From the NCBI RefSeq assembly GCF_051020985.1, contig NC_135001.1, forward strand, positions 17,539,896-17,603,895: a DNA stretch of 64,000 nt. The letters are read 5' to 3'. The position numbers were made by a program, and so were the translations under genes. Each line of letters begins with the position of its first letter. Position 1 is the stretch's first letter. Of the stretch, positions 25,219 to 37,259 are shown piece after piece. The stretch comes from Nomia melanderi. Its lineage: Eukaryota; Arthropoda; Insecta; Hymenoptera; Halictidae. Below the pieces are notes generated by a model that was not told where the DNA came from, did no database searches, and saw only the letters and a program-made list of their open reading frames with translations.

Positions 25219-25680
25219 CCCTGTATAATCTAAAATCCACGTTCTTCACAGCAGTTATTCGCAATAAAGATTCTTCATAACTATTCCCAGTAATCAGTAT
25301 ATCACTCCGATGAAAACCGAGTACAGTTAGCGCAGAGTCGCCGTACAATCCCTGTATAATCTAACCCTTTGCGGACGAATGTCGACACTCTACCGAGATC
25401 AAACTCTCATGTTAGTGATACTAAGTTTCAAACAAATGATTTATTACTAAAACAGAAAAAGATCAGTAAATTGTTTCCTGTTTCCCTATTATTTAAGCAT
25501 TCGATGCGCAATTCGGCAGGATGTGCCTCAAGTTTCGTACATTTTAAACAATCTTCGTCCGCAAAGGGTTGAAATCGAGGTCCTCCACAGCAGTTATTCG
25601 CAATAAAGATTCTTCACAACTATTCCCAGTAATCAGTGTATCACTCCGATAAAAACCGAGTACAGTTAGCGCAGAGTCGC
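25219..25680. repeat. Tandem duplication (about 131-bp unit) with an element inserted in the second copy
   Basis: The block CCTGTATAATCTA is followed at 25233 by about 108 bp ending GCGCAGAGTCGC (to 25341). It recurs starting at 25351, is interrupted by an inverted-repeat element (25363-25571), and resumes at 25572 with the same block to 25680. The two halves differ by scattered substitutions only. Confidence 0.8.
25363..25571. mobile_element. Short inverted-repeat element inside the duplicated unit
   Basis: About 205 bp with inverted ends: left TAACCCTTTGCGGACGAATG, right CTTCGTCCGCAAAGGGTT. The flanks are CTAA and TTGA, each one change from TTAA. The termini start like family A (CCCTTTGC) but then differ, so it is a sister family. 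Confidence 0.75.
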
Positions 25681-25689
25681 GCGGTGGGT

Positions 25690-26900
25690 TCCGTCAGGTG
25701 ATCAACAAACGCGACGCAGCACGGAGCCCGAAACGGCGATGTCCGCGTACAGATTGCATATCAGGAAAATCAACTCGCGCATCTCGGTTTCCATCGCGGG
25801 CGTTCGCTAATACGCGGCTCGTCGCGCTGATAGACCCACTTTATGCGGCCGAAATTGTAGGTAAGATGCAAGGGGACACAGGTAGGAGGAGGAAGCCAAA
25901 GGTGCTGGCCGGAAAGGGCGGCAGGGGTGCGGCAGGGCGGGGAGGAAGGGAGGAATTCGTAATATAGAGGGCCGCTCTACGACCCCGCTGGGAGGAATTC
26001 CGGGGTACGTTTTAAATTGCTGCATCCCCAACCTCCTTGTTTATGTATGCTACCGTGTTTCTTATTCTTGTGCGGCAGCGAAGGAGAGCGCGCGCCGCCC
26101 TAACTTTATGTGCACAGTACCGGCATAAGTATGCAATCTATGCGTCGGTGTGACTACGGCGCCGGTGGCCGCGTGCGCGTATGTGTGTGAAAGCGAGGAG
26201 GGTTTCTGGTGCGGCGCTGCGCCGCCGTCGGTGTGTGGGTGGACCGCGAACACGCGATCGCGCTCTCGCGCCCCCGAAAACGTGTGTGTATTGTATGGCG
26301 AAACGTGGTCCTACGTTTCCTTCGCCGGCGTGTTCCAACCGCCCCGCACGATCCGCCCGTTTTCTCCCGTGGATTCTTTTCGTGTTCCCAGCTAGACTCT
26401 TCCTCCTTATTCCCCGGCTTCGGTCGGGGCCACCCTTCGTGCCACCGAGTCAGCTATCCCCCTGTTTCCCTACCGCTTCCTCTTCCACCTCCTACGGCCG
26501 CCTACGCGGGCTCGTTCGCCTCCGCTTCCACTTTCCGGCCTCAATTGCTGTAATCTATGGCCTATGCTCCTGGATTTAACCGTGGAATTGAGCCACGGTG
26601 ATTTGTACGGTTTATTAATATTGCACGGTATCGGGGATGGAACTTGGCCATGGGTTTTCATAGATTTTCAACGGCGGCGCCGCGAATGATTATATGTACG
26701 CGAACGGCACGGTACAGCGACGCACGATGTCTTGTAAACCAATTTCCGCGGGCGCGATTACCGGGGCCCTCTCTGTCCCGCGGATCCTGATGTTCGAAAA
26801 TCGATGGGACTCGTGGAATATTTATGATGCCCGCCTGACGAGGAAATCGAGTTTCTTTGGGAGGTTACGGTGTTACCGGTGTACACCGCGCGGCGGTATG
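25690..26900. other. GC-rich island, no supported gene
   Basis: An abrupt GC-rich, CpG-rich island of about 1.2 kb. Several open frames overlap on both strands, as expected from composition, and none shows a domain. A donor-like GTAAGATG follows ...GAAATTGTAG near 25860, so part of it may be a leader exon or promoter. Confidence 0.4.
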
Positions 26901-28678
26901 TTCATTGCGTTATTGTTTGTTTCGTGGTTTCCGGGATCTTGTGTTTGTCTTGCGACACGTGAATTAATACTGGAATCACTAGACGGGTGGAAATCACCTA
27001 TTCCTGATTTCTTCGTTTTGCAATTATTTGAGAGGCGACAGATGTTTCTCTGGGAAATTGTTAAAAACGTCGATTTAGCAACACGCGGACTGAATTGTGA
27101 TTCATTTAGAGTTTCAATAGATGCACCCCTGGAGTTTCTACAGAGAAATTTCGAAAAGTCAATTTAACTGCTCCGTAGTTTTAGTGTTAAGTTGAATGAC
27201 GAAGTTGTTAGTAGGCTTTGGATATTTATGCTAATGTGACTTTGCATGGTAGGTATAATTTATGGGAATAAGAATGATATGGACAGTAGTTTTATTAAGT
27301 TTTCTATTAAGTCCTATCGATTTCCAAGTAAATTGCAAATTTGATTATATTCTTCTAAATTTTGTGCTATTATTAATTTGCTTAATAAAGCGAATTATTA
27401 AATAAGATAATTATCATTATTACTACATAGTTTATGATTTTAAGGACGTTTAAAGGTCATGTCATCAATCATCTTTGAACGTGTTTTTTTAGATCAAATA
27501 ATTGTTAATGTTGAAGTGATGCTACAAATTATTTACGTTACAACTCTTAATTGATTTTTTAAATACATATTAAACCTGTTATATAAATTAAAAAATGGCT
27601 GATTTTAGGAACATTTACAAAAAGAAGTTCGGCATAAAGAATATATCACTCAGATTTTATTTAAAGATAAACAGAATTTCCCAGAGCGGATGAATAAAAT
27701 CAGTTATAACGATATGTTGATGACTTCAACCAAAATACATACTCCCGCGAATCAGAATTTGATTGTCAATATTCTGGTGCATGCTCCTGCATTTTTAATC
27801 ACTTACCTTGTATTATCCGTTGAAACACGCGATGAAGGCTTCAAATTCAAATTAATAAACACTAATATCATACAGTTAATATTAATTTAAGAGGGATTCT
27901 ATTTTACGGTTATGAATATTGAACTCTTACATCCAGCTTGCAGTTCCAAGAAGTTTTAAGAACACATCTGTTTATATACGTTAAAATGCCTACAACGCCT
28001 TTTAATAATTTACACTGTTACTGAAGTTAATCATTCGATTAAACCTTTAATACTAATTGACGACATTGTTATATGATAAATATAAAGACATAAAACATGC
28101 AGAAGCATTTCAAATCTAGCCGACGACATGTATGCAAATTAATAGTTGCCAGTATGCAAATATAGGTCTATAAAACGAAGAACATAATTACCAAATAACC
28201 TTTTACCATTACTAGAGAATTTATAATGTATGTAAAGGATAGTATTGTCGTTCATAAAACATTGTAGAATATTTAAAACAAAAAATTACACGAATTCGAT
28301 AGATATTTTATATGTACTTCTAAATCTGAAGAGTGAGAACACAACATTTCATCCCTTTGAATAATAAATGAAAAGAAAATGATTTACCACATATTATAGA
28401 GGTCATTCTGTATTCTATTAATTACTTAAATCTATAAAACACTGAGTTTCAAGGAGTATTACTTTATAAAACTGAATCTTTTCACAACTTGTTGCTTTGG
28501 TATCTGCAACACTTGCCACTCTTTTATTACTGATTCTCGTAATAAATAAATTTGTATGACCTATTTATGTCACACTTTGGTCAAATGTCATGCACTATGT
28601 ATAGAAATTTTCAGCACATTAACTAACTAAACATACATATGCAGGGATTATTGGGAAGGTCTAGAAACTAATCAGTTA
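26901..28678. other. AT-rich non-coding stretch
   Basis: No supported gene. A family F right-end fragment (CCGTAGTTTTAGTGTTAA) ends at 27190. Confidence 0.4.
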
Positions 28679-28942
28679 ACTTCCGCGATAGCCTAGCATC
28701 GTGCGGCCTACGAACAACAAAATTGTTTACTACTAACGTATAGTGACGGTGTAACTCTTTGCATTCGATTTATTTTCAGTGTTGTTGGATGTAAACTTGT
28801 ATTTAGTTTTAAGAACATATATTAAAGTAATTTACAGTGGTAGAAGTCAACGTTTGTGTGTTGCACGTTTGAGTGCAAAGGGTTAACAAGTCGTCTAGCA
28901 TCGCGCGACCTACGATAAACAAGCCGTTTACTGCCAACTTGT
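28679..28942. repeat. Direct repeat flanking a family A element
   Basis: Two similar blocks of about 60 bp, 28679-28738 and 28884-28942, share TAGCATCGYGCGRCCTACGA, AACAA and GTTTACTRC.AAC. A short family A element (28752-28886) lies between them. Confidence 0.6.
28752..28886. mobile_element. Short family A MITE
   Basis: About 135 bp. Left end TAACTCTTTGCATTCGAT, right end TTTGAGTGCAAAGGGTTAA. Internally deleted relative to the 229-250 bp copies. Confidence 0.65.
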
Positions 28943-29140
28943 CTCCAACGGCTCGTTTCTACATATCTAAGAGTTTATTTTACTTGATACGTTGTAAAAC
29001 AAATTAACACTTAACGGGCTGGTGGTTAAATAAGAGAAGTTTTGTTGACGGCCGGCGATATTTTATACGTTCGCGGAAAGAGGTGGTCAGCTGTGAATTC
29101 TTTAATAAATTTTGTATTTATTATTATTTTTTGATGATAT

Positions 29141-29236
29141 TTAACTCTTTGAACTTGACAATATTCTCCACTACAAATATTCATTATTTTCTGATGAAAC
29201 ATTAACGACATTTTTCGCAACTAGTACAAAGAGTTG
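29141..29236. mobile_element. Short, diverged family A-like MITE
   Basis: About 96 bp: TTAACTCTTTGAACTTGACA at the left and CTAGTACAAAGAGTTGC at the right form inverted repeats; the interior TATTCATTATTTTCTGATGA matches the right half of other A copies. Confidence 0.55.
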
Positions 29237-29356
29237 CCTTACATAAATTAAGAAATAAAACTATTTTATTTCGATGTTCCACGTGTTTTTTCATTACATA
29301 AAATTTAATACTAAAATTTTTAACAAAAAAACGAATGTCAGGAATAAATAAACTGA

Positions 29357-29450
29357 TTGACCCGTTAAGTGTGGAATCTTGTTTTAAAAATTTCTTATTG
29401 TGCGCGCAAATAATGACGTGTATAGTCATTAAACGCAGTTAACTAGTTAA
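29357..29450. mobile_element. Short family B MITE
   Basis: A 94-bp copy. Left end TTGACCCGTTAAGTGTGGAA, right end ACGCAGTTAACTAGTTAA. The interior keeps the GACGTGTATA motif seen in the longer copies. Confidence 0.65.
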
Positions 29451-31924
29451 ACAACCTAATGAATGGACTGCTGGATATTTTTGTAAATTCAGAATTTTAA
29501 GTTTTAATTTGTAAAAAAGAAGATTAGAAAAATGTTGCAGTGTGTACTAAAGATTTATACTGTAAATACATAAGCTTCTACACTATTTATGAATAATAAA
29601 ACATTACAGTAAATAATTCAGTAAATATTTGAAGCACAAAATTAACAGAATAACAGTAAATGTGATTAATGAAACAAATGATGGGCAAAATAGTAAATAA
29701 AATTATGCAATGTCAAATAAAGGGAATATGTTCTACAGGCAGAATTCGGTTCGATGGCGATATTACCATGTGGTGCCATCTGTATGTTCCAAAGAATAGG
29801 AATACGCGTACAGTTACTTGCATGATTAATAACTCTATAGATAGTAACAACAGGTTGTAAGTATTTATTAAATCAAGGTGGTGACTCAGTTTCCAATATA
29901 TTTGTTTACAAAAGTTTCTGATATTTGTTATGTTTTTATAAAAATAGTACAAATATAATTCTGACAAAAGAATCAATTAAAATTGATTTCAATGTTTTGA
30001 TTTAACTACCAGATATGAGTAACGACAAAAAATATTTTATTTCGGTTAATACATTAAAGAACTCAATATTCATTTACTAATGTACGTAAACATTTTGCTA
30101 ACATAATTGTAAAATACTGCAAATTTGGCAATTAATGATTTTAATTCAATTTTAGATAATAATATAAATATAACAAATTTCGAAATATTTTTCAATTTCG
30201 GTGTTCTTTATATTCTTTTAATAAATCCTTAATAGAAAATTTTGAGTTAAAGATTGTAAACAGTAAATATATAATAATATCTTATTTGAATTTTGTACTA
30301 TTATTCTAATGTACGCCATAAAAGCTTCTCTTTCCTTTAAGAAGGAATTATTTTATTGAAAGTATACTGTGACATTTTAAAACTTATTAGGCATTCGTAA
30401 ACTATCTAACAGTTACACGTACATTTCTTTTGGTTTCACCCCTTTTTTATTGTAGAAACGAAATGTATTATTACATCATTGTGAATAGTCGAATGTATTT
30501 ATTACGCTAATACGACAAATAATATATCAGAGCCACACTTCCGGTTAATTTTCATTTACCCCATTTTTGAACAACTGCGATAGTCAGCTCTACTGACGTA
30601 ATTGTTACCCTTGATCGAACCCGTAATATGCAGTTTCTACTCGGCAGTTAACCTAATTATATGTATTTCAGTTTTGACTCATTCCCTCTCGCTAGAAATG
30701 CGCCATATTTCGTGACAGGTAAACTTCTCAGTGAAAAACTAGTGGGTAGTTAGCATTTGCCATTTTTCCATTACTGTAAATTACTTGGTTACTTTGTTTT
30801 TGATTTCACGGACAGAGAAAACAACAAGGAATTAATATATTGTGATAGAAAAATTGAATTATGATTTAAATATATTATTTCTGTATCCTCATTCCTTAGT
30901 TTTTCTTGCATGCGCCCTTACCTTTATACTACCTTTTCAATTCAGGGTTTTCTAAAGAATTTTATAATATATAATTTTATAAATTCTTGATTATTTCATG
31001 CAAAAGGAAGGGAAAAATTAACTAGACATAAATTTAGCTAAATAAAATTACGTTGTCTACGAGGTTTGAATTTTGGGCGTTCGAGGTAACTTTACAGGAG
31101 AAATCCGCGATGTATATCGCTCTAGATGGCGTCAAAAGTTTGGAACGCGTAAATACACGTGTTGCTCGGGGTCTTAATAAAATAAATTTCTCTACACGCG
31201 AGCAGCGATTAATAAAATTGTAGTTTATGTTTATTCATTATTTTCATACATTATAAATCCTCATGCTTAATCTGATTTTCCTAACACGTTCTGAAGATTA
31301 TAAATATGAAAATTTTTGTTAATCATTACTTCACTCTCACATATTTACGTGTTCCTTACGAATGTTCTCATACGTTGCATTTTTCATATTACAGAAAACA
31401 GACATATTTTTAATAAATACAAAAATATATAAAGCCATATACTTATAAGTGAATAAAAAAAGAATAGGTACAATGATATTACCAAAAATAAAGCATACAT
31501 GTTTTAAGTTCCCACACGATATTTGTTAGATTACATAAAAGGGAACATAAAGTTTCTAATATAATTTTAGATATACATACCTTCCATTGCTTTCTTAACT
31601 TTGCAATGTAGTTTAAAAAATCTCCCGCAGAGAAAGTGCGCTACGATATATTTTAATAAAAAACGAAAGCAATGTGAACAAAGACATACATAGCATTCGG
31701 AAACATCAATAATGCATTGTTGAAGATATTAGCATTACCTTGAGTTTTCAAATAATACGTATACTCGTTAAAAGCAGTCAACTGATTCAAATTCAAATTC
31801 CACGAACAGTACAGTAAAAGAAAGTTAAAATCAGTCATTCCAAGGAGCGCCGTACATCCAGTGTCAAATCTAAAAGTAAGTAAAGAACATCTATCCGTTT
31901 TGCCCGCTGGAACAGAACGCCCCA
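29451..31924. other. AT-rich non-coding stretch with one CTCF-like site
   Basis: No supported gene. Near 31119-31133 the sequence CGCTCTAGATGGCGTC resembles the conserved core AGRKGGCR of CTCF binding sites. A donor-like GACAG|GTAAAC at about 30718 could belong to an unrecognised leader exon. Confidence 0.35.
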
Positions 31925-32157
31925 TTAACCAGTTAACTGTGGAATTTAGTTGGAAAAACCTCCCGTTCTGGGCGCAATAAAATAAAAAAATGGAGCGTGT
32001 ACTCATCGAACGCAGGACGAATGCACGTGGAGTATATTTTAATGAAAGATCACAGCGAAACAAAGAAGAATTACATGTTTATGTGAAAAAATGAATTCAC
32101 CGCTGAAAGAATTATCATGTCAAGCTTGACGATGACGTGTATACTCGTCAAACACAG

Positions 32158-32628
32158 TTAACCCTTTGCACTCGGCAGTTTTTCACTAGAAATATTTGAA
32201 CATTCGATCATGAGATAAAGACGACATTTTCTGAAATTAACTCGAAGAGAAATCACACGCCGAGGAACAAAGCTACTTTATTTCTATATTTCTCAAATCG
32301 ATGCCTTATACATAGCATAATAACCCTTTGCACTCGGGAGGTAACTCTCAGTCACCACTTGATTTCCTACAGTGAAGCTATAAAGTTTGACATTTAATAT
32401 TATACTTCATACAATGCATCAATCTGAGAAATATTGACGTAAGATAGCTTTGTCCGTCAATCCACGTGAATTTCTCGTCGAGTTTTACATAATATCGTGT
32501 TCATCTCATCAGAAAATGTTGAAATATTTCTAGTGAAAAACTTCGGAGTGTTAAATATCAAACTTTATAACTTTACTGTACAAAATTAAGTGGCGAGTGA
32601 GAGTCACCTCTCGAGTGCAAAGGGTTAA
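32158..32628. mobile_element. Outer family A MITE inserted in family B
   Basis: TTAA at 32158-32161 and again at 32625-32628 are the target duplication. Ends are CCCTTTGCACTCGGCAG and CTCTCGAGTGCAAAGGG. It is itself interrupted by a second family A copy at 32321-32554. Confidence 0.85.
32321..32554. mobile_element. Inner family A MITE inserted in the outer copy
   Basis: Begins CCCTTTGCACTCGGGAGG at 32324 and ends AACTTCGGAGTG, TTAA at 32551-32554. The flanks on both sides are reversed-orientation family A sequence, so the insertion is into another member of its own family. Its right TIR has drifted (GGAGTG rather than CGAGTGCAAAGGG). Confidence 0.75.
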
Positions 32629-32639
32629 CTGGTTAAGCT

Positions 32640-33330
32640 TGACGAATCGATTCGGCTGGAGAAAGGGAACGGTCGGCCGTCGAGGAAGATCACCGCGTCC
32701 CGTTATTCGAAAAGGAGCGCGGAAAACAGCCGAGGCATCACGGAGATCCGGGAGATCGAGACGCGGCAGTAAACCTACTAGGCGTAGGTTTTGATGGCAG
32801 ACAGTGGTGGCGAGTCGGTCGGTGGTCCGAGGATGAGGGGTAGTCGGAGGATCGGGTCGGAGGGAAGGTTTGGATACCTTGTCGAGGATAGGCTGCCGGT
32901 GCAAGTAGGTTTAATATTTGATACCGCGGGCTGGTCATCCTGCCGAGGCGATAACACAGGCCCCGCGGGAACCTTCCGCCCAACATCCCTCGGAAAACGA
33001 CTGCCGCCGAACTCGGTGCACTCTCCCCCGTCCTCGCGCTTCTCGCCGCTTCCTCTTCCATCGTACACATTCCATCTCGTGTACCGCTGCCCTGTCCTTC
33101 CTGTCTTCCCCCTGCTGACCTGTCTAGTCGCGCAACCATACCGCCGTTACTCTTTCTACCGCCGCTTCTCCTTTTTCCGCGGAATGAATCATTGGCTTCG
33201 CCCACTTTACTCGATAGATAAAGTTATCCCTACTTATCCTTTATGGGTGTATTGCTTACGTTGGATCTTCTCCTTATCATTCTTCCTCCTCGAATCGTGT
33301 TCCTGATTGGTGATCGATGAGGCGTTCAGG
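32640..33330. other. GC-rich island
   Basis: An abrupt GC- and CpG-rich stretch immediately right of the nested elements. Overlapping open frames on both strands (for example minus 33205-32738 and plus 32794-33305) have no recognised domain. It may be a promoter or leader exon of an unrecognised transcript. Confidence 0.4.
32794..32904 (+). CDS. Candidate small first coding exon (weak)
   Basis: An ATG with plausible context (TTTTGATGGCA) opens 37 codons (MADSGGESVGG...RLPVQ), Gly/Arg-rich, ending exactly at a donor-like CAA|GTAGGT. No family resemblance. The open frame also runs past the donor, so this may be chance in GC-rich DNA. Confidence 0.2.
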
Positions 33331-33733
33331 ATGCTACTGGAGATTGTCTGATTGATCAGAGAGGTGGATACTTAGGGGCACAAGGGAAACCTCGCTTGAA
33401 TTACCTTGTTACAATTTATTGGTACTTTAATAACGTAGAAGAATTCTGTGTTTATATTCATGATCATGTGCACGATTATATTCGTATTCGTCTATATCGG
33501 TTGATATATTTAAAGCATAACTTCGTGTGAGATCTTCGTTGCAAGTTCGACATGATATTATTTGGCAAGGGGTAAAATTGATTGATATTTTCTATGGGAC
33601 ACTTAGCATGGTGTATCCTATTTCAGCGGCGTGAGTACGTATATTGGACAACAAAGATCAATAAATTACTTTTTGTGTTACAGATTTAACCTTTAACGGT
33701 CGGAAGGCCCCGCCACGGGGACATGTAAAGAAT
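33331..33733. other. Non-coding stretch
   Basis: No gene seen. At 33686 the sequence TTAACCTTTAACGGTCGGAA resembles the end of a TTAA element, but no partner end was found. Confidence 0.3.
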
Positions 33734-33834
33734 TTAATCTGTTAACTTGGAATTTAATTTATCGTCGAAAGAATTAGTGTGATTTCAAGATTCAAAACGA
33801 CGCGCATACTCGTCGAGCGCAGTTAAGCGGTTAA
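33734..33834. mobile_element. Short family B MITE
   Basis: A 101-bp copy with left end TTAATCTGTTAACTTGGAAT and right end GAGCGCAGTTAAGCGGTTAA. The interior keeps CATACTCGTCGA. Confidence 0.7.
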
Positions 33835-34259
33835 TGAATTAAATGTCTTAAATTTATATCTAAATACACCAGTTTAACTGTGCTATTTAAGTTTTCATTC
33901 TTATAAACATTTTATAAGCTTTCACCTAATTTTCTGTCGTCTTATGGGCAAGTATTACAAAAAAGCTCTCGATCGTTAAGAATTAAAGTGTTTTATTTCG
34001 GAGATGTGGCAAGATTTGTTCAGTTTTGGAACTAATTCTTTGCACAGTGCAAGAATACATAAATTAATAATTGACGCACGAATAAAAGAACAAGTATAGA
34101 GTCCACTAAATATGAAAATAAGAATAAAAAAAGTTACGAATGAATTGGGAGGCTATAAAACAATACTAACATCTGTTTGGATATATGGAATAGTATTCTG
34201 GAACCAGTTGCAAGGAACCACGTAACAAGAATAGTATTTTTGTTATCTTGTAGATATCC

Positions 34260-34502
34260 TTAACCAACTGAGTGTGGAATTTAGTTTGAAAAATCCCTCA
34301 TTGTGGGCGCAATAAGATCAAATAATGAAGTGTATACTTATTAAATGCAGGCCAAATGCACTTAAAATATATCCCAACGAAAAACTATAGCGAAACAAAG
34401 AATAATTATATGTTTGTCTCAAAAAATAAATTATCCATCGTTGAAAAAGTTAGCACCATTAAGAATTTTAAGATGACGTGTATACTCGTTAAACGCAGTT
34501 AT
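34260..34502. mobile_element. Family B MITE, right end lost
   Basis: About 243 bp. Left end TTAACCAACTGAGTGTGG; the interior aligns along its length with 31925-32157 (GGGCGCAATAA, GCGAAACAAAG, GATGACGTGTATACTCGT). The right end stops at AAACGCAGTTA without the final TTAA. Confidence 0.75.
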
Positions 34503-37259
34503 AGGAAGAAAAAAAAGAGTTATAGGAAGAATTACTTCAATTACTCAATTACTTAGCTACATGAGTCTATAAAACGGCTATGAGGGTTCTTAGTAGTCCT
34601 ACATATAGTGTATAATCTAAAACAAACAACTTAGGACTACATTAAATAGGCACCCGAGTGGAGATAATCATTCACATATTATAATAATGTATCTAAGTAA
34701 AAGAAATTGAATACATTAAAATTATTTATTATTATTATTATTTAATTAATTAATTATAAATAAATAACATATCAGTGTTATATAGAATATTTTCAGGATG
34801 TATGTTATCCATAGCTTCTAAGGGGTTAATTACTCACGATTCCTGACACTCTTTGCCTGATTCTTGACGGTTGATTCTACTTGGTGTCCTACATATTTCG
34901 TTATATGAATATATTTCCCAATATAATTCCTTTTCATATATTACTTTTCATTTCGATTCAAATATAAACAATTTTTTATTGTAAGTGAAAGTTATAAATT
35001 GGTAAGTTAGGGGTAGCTTCTTAAAATGTACTTTATGAATTACCGTAAGATGAAAAGCATTATTATAAATAAGAGTGTGATAACATCTTCTTGTTCTTTA
35101 CAAGAAAGCAACAGAAAACTAAATTTACAAATAATGTTGATAGAGAATTCATACATTTTCGCTAATGCGTGATCGAGAACTTTCCCCTGTATACGGGCCT
35201 GGATAAAAGAATGGAAAAATCAGCTTGTGTGTTGGTCAGTTGGATTGGGATCCGAGAGTCAAGAATAGCGTGAAACGGCTTTATTCGTTTATTGGATCGA
35301 CGAAAGTCCCAGGGTCTTGTGGGAGTAACAGAGGGGATCTGGGTTACGAAGGGTCCATGACACCTTAAAAATTCATTATGAAATAGCTCACACAAATCTG
35401 CACTTACTACGAAGACACAACCGATCAAATAGCAGTGTAGCTGATCGTTAAAGTATTCTCAATTGTCTTAGAATACCGATTGTTTGCGCAATCGTTATTT
35501 TTTCAATCATGTTGTATCGGAATATTTATGATATTCAAAATGAAAATATCGTAAGTCAATGCAACGTATACAACAGGAAAAGGAAAATAGAAGATTTTAA
35601 GTACAGGACTATGAAATTAATTAAAGCTCATGGTAAGAAAGATTAATAAAGTGGTTTCTTCAATTATCAAGAAATGTTTATGTGGTACCTAAGCGACATG
35701 TGTAATAATTATTAGGAGGTATTATACGTAGATTATTATTTAGTATTACATATTACTAATATTTAATAGTATTTAATTACAAGCGTAATAATTACTTGAA
35801 GTGGACAGACTGAACAAAATATATTCGTAAAATCAATCGTGTCGCTAAATAATATTTCAAAGTATTAATTTAAAGAAAGGTAGAAATAATGATAGTAAAT
35901 TGCTATTAATTAAAATCTTTAAAAAATACATTCATTACTAAACTCTTGTATTTCGTTTGAATGATTTATTTTATTCAATTTCATCAAAAGAATTTCTTTA
36001 TAGAACGCTTATTTTTTGACATTCATATTTTTATATTTATTTACAGTGCTCATATTTCACAACCGTAAATATATTGTAATTTCTATGTATATAAACAACT
36101 GTAAATAGGCATGGAGATTGGATTAACACATATAAATCATTCATACAAATACATACATTATACATGCAAAGATCAAACGATAATGTATTGAAATTAATGT
36201 ATGACAAAATGCATTGAATTTAATTATTATGAAGCTAGTGAAGTGTCGGGGTACTGTAATAGTTTATATTTTACACTGGGTTATAAATAATATCTACAAA
36301 AAATACAACCAAGATCTAAACCTTAAAGGATTTCGATTTTATAATAATGATACACTAATGATATAATACTGAACTGCTTATCTTTGTATTATAATAAAGG
36401 TATATATTATAATGAATTCAATTATGAGTGTTGAAATGACCTTCAAGGTCGCACAAAGTCGGAATTGAATTAGATAATTCGTATATATGGAATTAAATTT
36501 CCTAATACTTTATAATAATAAATATGTAATATGAAATAACTGTGATTTAAAACTCCTTGGCAGTTGTTGTAGTGCTACGTTTAAAGTTGATGGTCCCATG
36601 AAAATGTAATTGTTAAGAACTCTTTAATAACCATGTTATAGTGATGATTAATACTTGATAAAAATATCACTAAATTATTTTTTTCAATAATTATATAAAA
36701 CAATTTAATGGTGTATAATTATATAAATTTGAAATAAAAACAGCGATGTTTACCTTACTGTACAAATTTTTAATTGTAATATCAATCGAAATATTATTAA
36801 AAGATTGCATCAAATTGTACACATTCATTAAACTATTAATTTACCTTCCTTTACGATACATTTCATTAAAATTCCCATCACGAGTTAAACGAACATTTAC
36901 AATTATATACACGAATGCGATATTCATTCCATTATATAAATGAAAATAATAAATTTTAAACACCTTTATAATTTCAGTAATCAGAAAATAAGAAAGTTAA
37001 ACAGAATCGTTAGAACATGTACAATAATTCCATCATTAATAAAGTCAATTAATTCTTCTTAAGTTATAATTAAATCAAATTTCTGATTATTCAATCAACT
37101 CGTTATAACGTTACAACCTTAATCGAGTCAATGCCTCTTCAGTCTTACCAACGCGTCGCCGTGTCAAGCATACCGAAACGAACGAATGAAGAAACAAAAC
37201 TTCGAGTAATCCCCATAACGCAGTTCCGATGCGTGTAATTCATATGACAGACAAATAAG
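34503..37259. other. AT-rich non-coding stretch
   Basis: No supported gene. A small patch at 35165-35430 is less AT-rich and its minus strand is open for 88 codons, but no domain is recognised. At 36438-36450 GACCTTCAAGGTC is a 13-bp palindrome resembling a nuclear-receptor half-site pair. Confidence 0.35.

Larger units (their letters stand above)
31925..32636. mobile_element. Family B MITE disrupted by nested family A elements
   Basis: Left end TTAACCAGTTAACTGTGG at 31925; the family B interior runs to ACACAG at 32157; the right terminus is split and resumes as CTGG then TTAA ending at 32636. The interruption is a family A element inserted at the TTAA inside the right inverted repeat. Confidence 0.85.

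Noticed and set aside
26181..26579. Plus-strand open frame of 132 codons
   Set aside because: Arg/Pro/Ser-rich translation of CpG-rich DNA; three overlapping frames are equally open.
32738..33205. Minus-strand open frame of 155 codons
   Set aside because: It lies in a GC-rich island where stops are rare on both strands, overlaps other open frames, and shows no domain.
35162..35428. Minus-strand open frame of 88 codons in less AT-rich DNA
   Set aside because: Protein-like residue mix but no family resemblance or clear splice sites; kept only as a remark.
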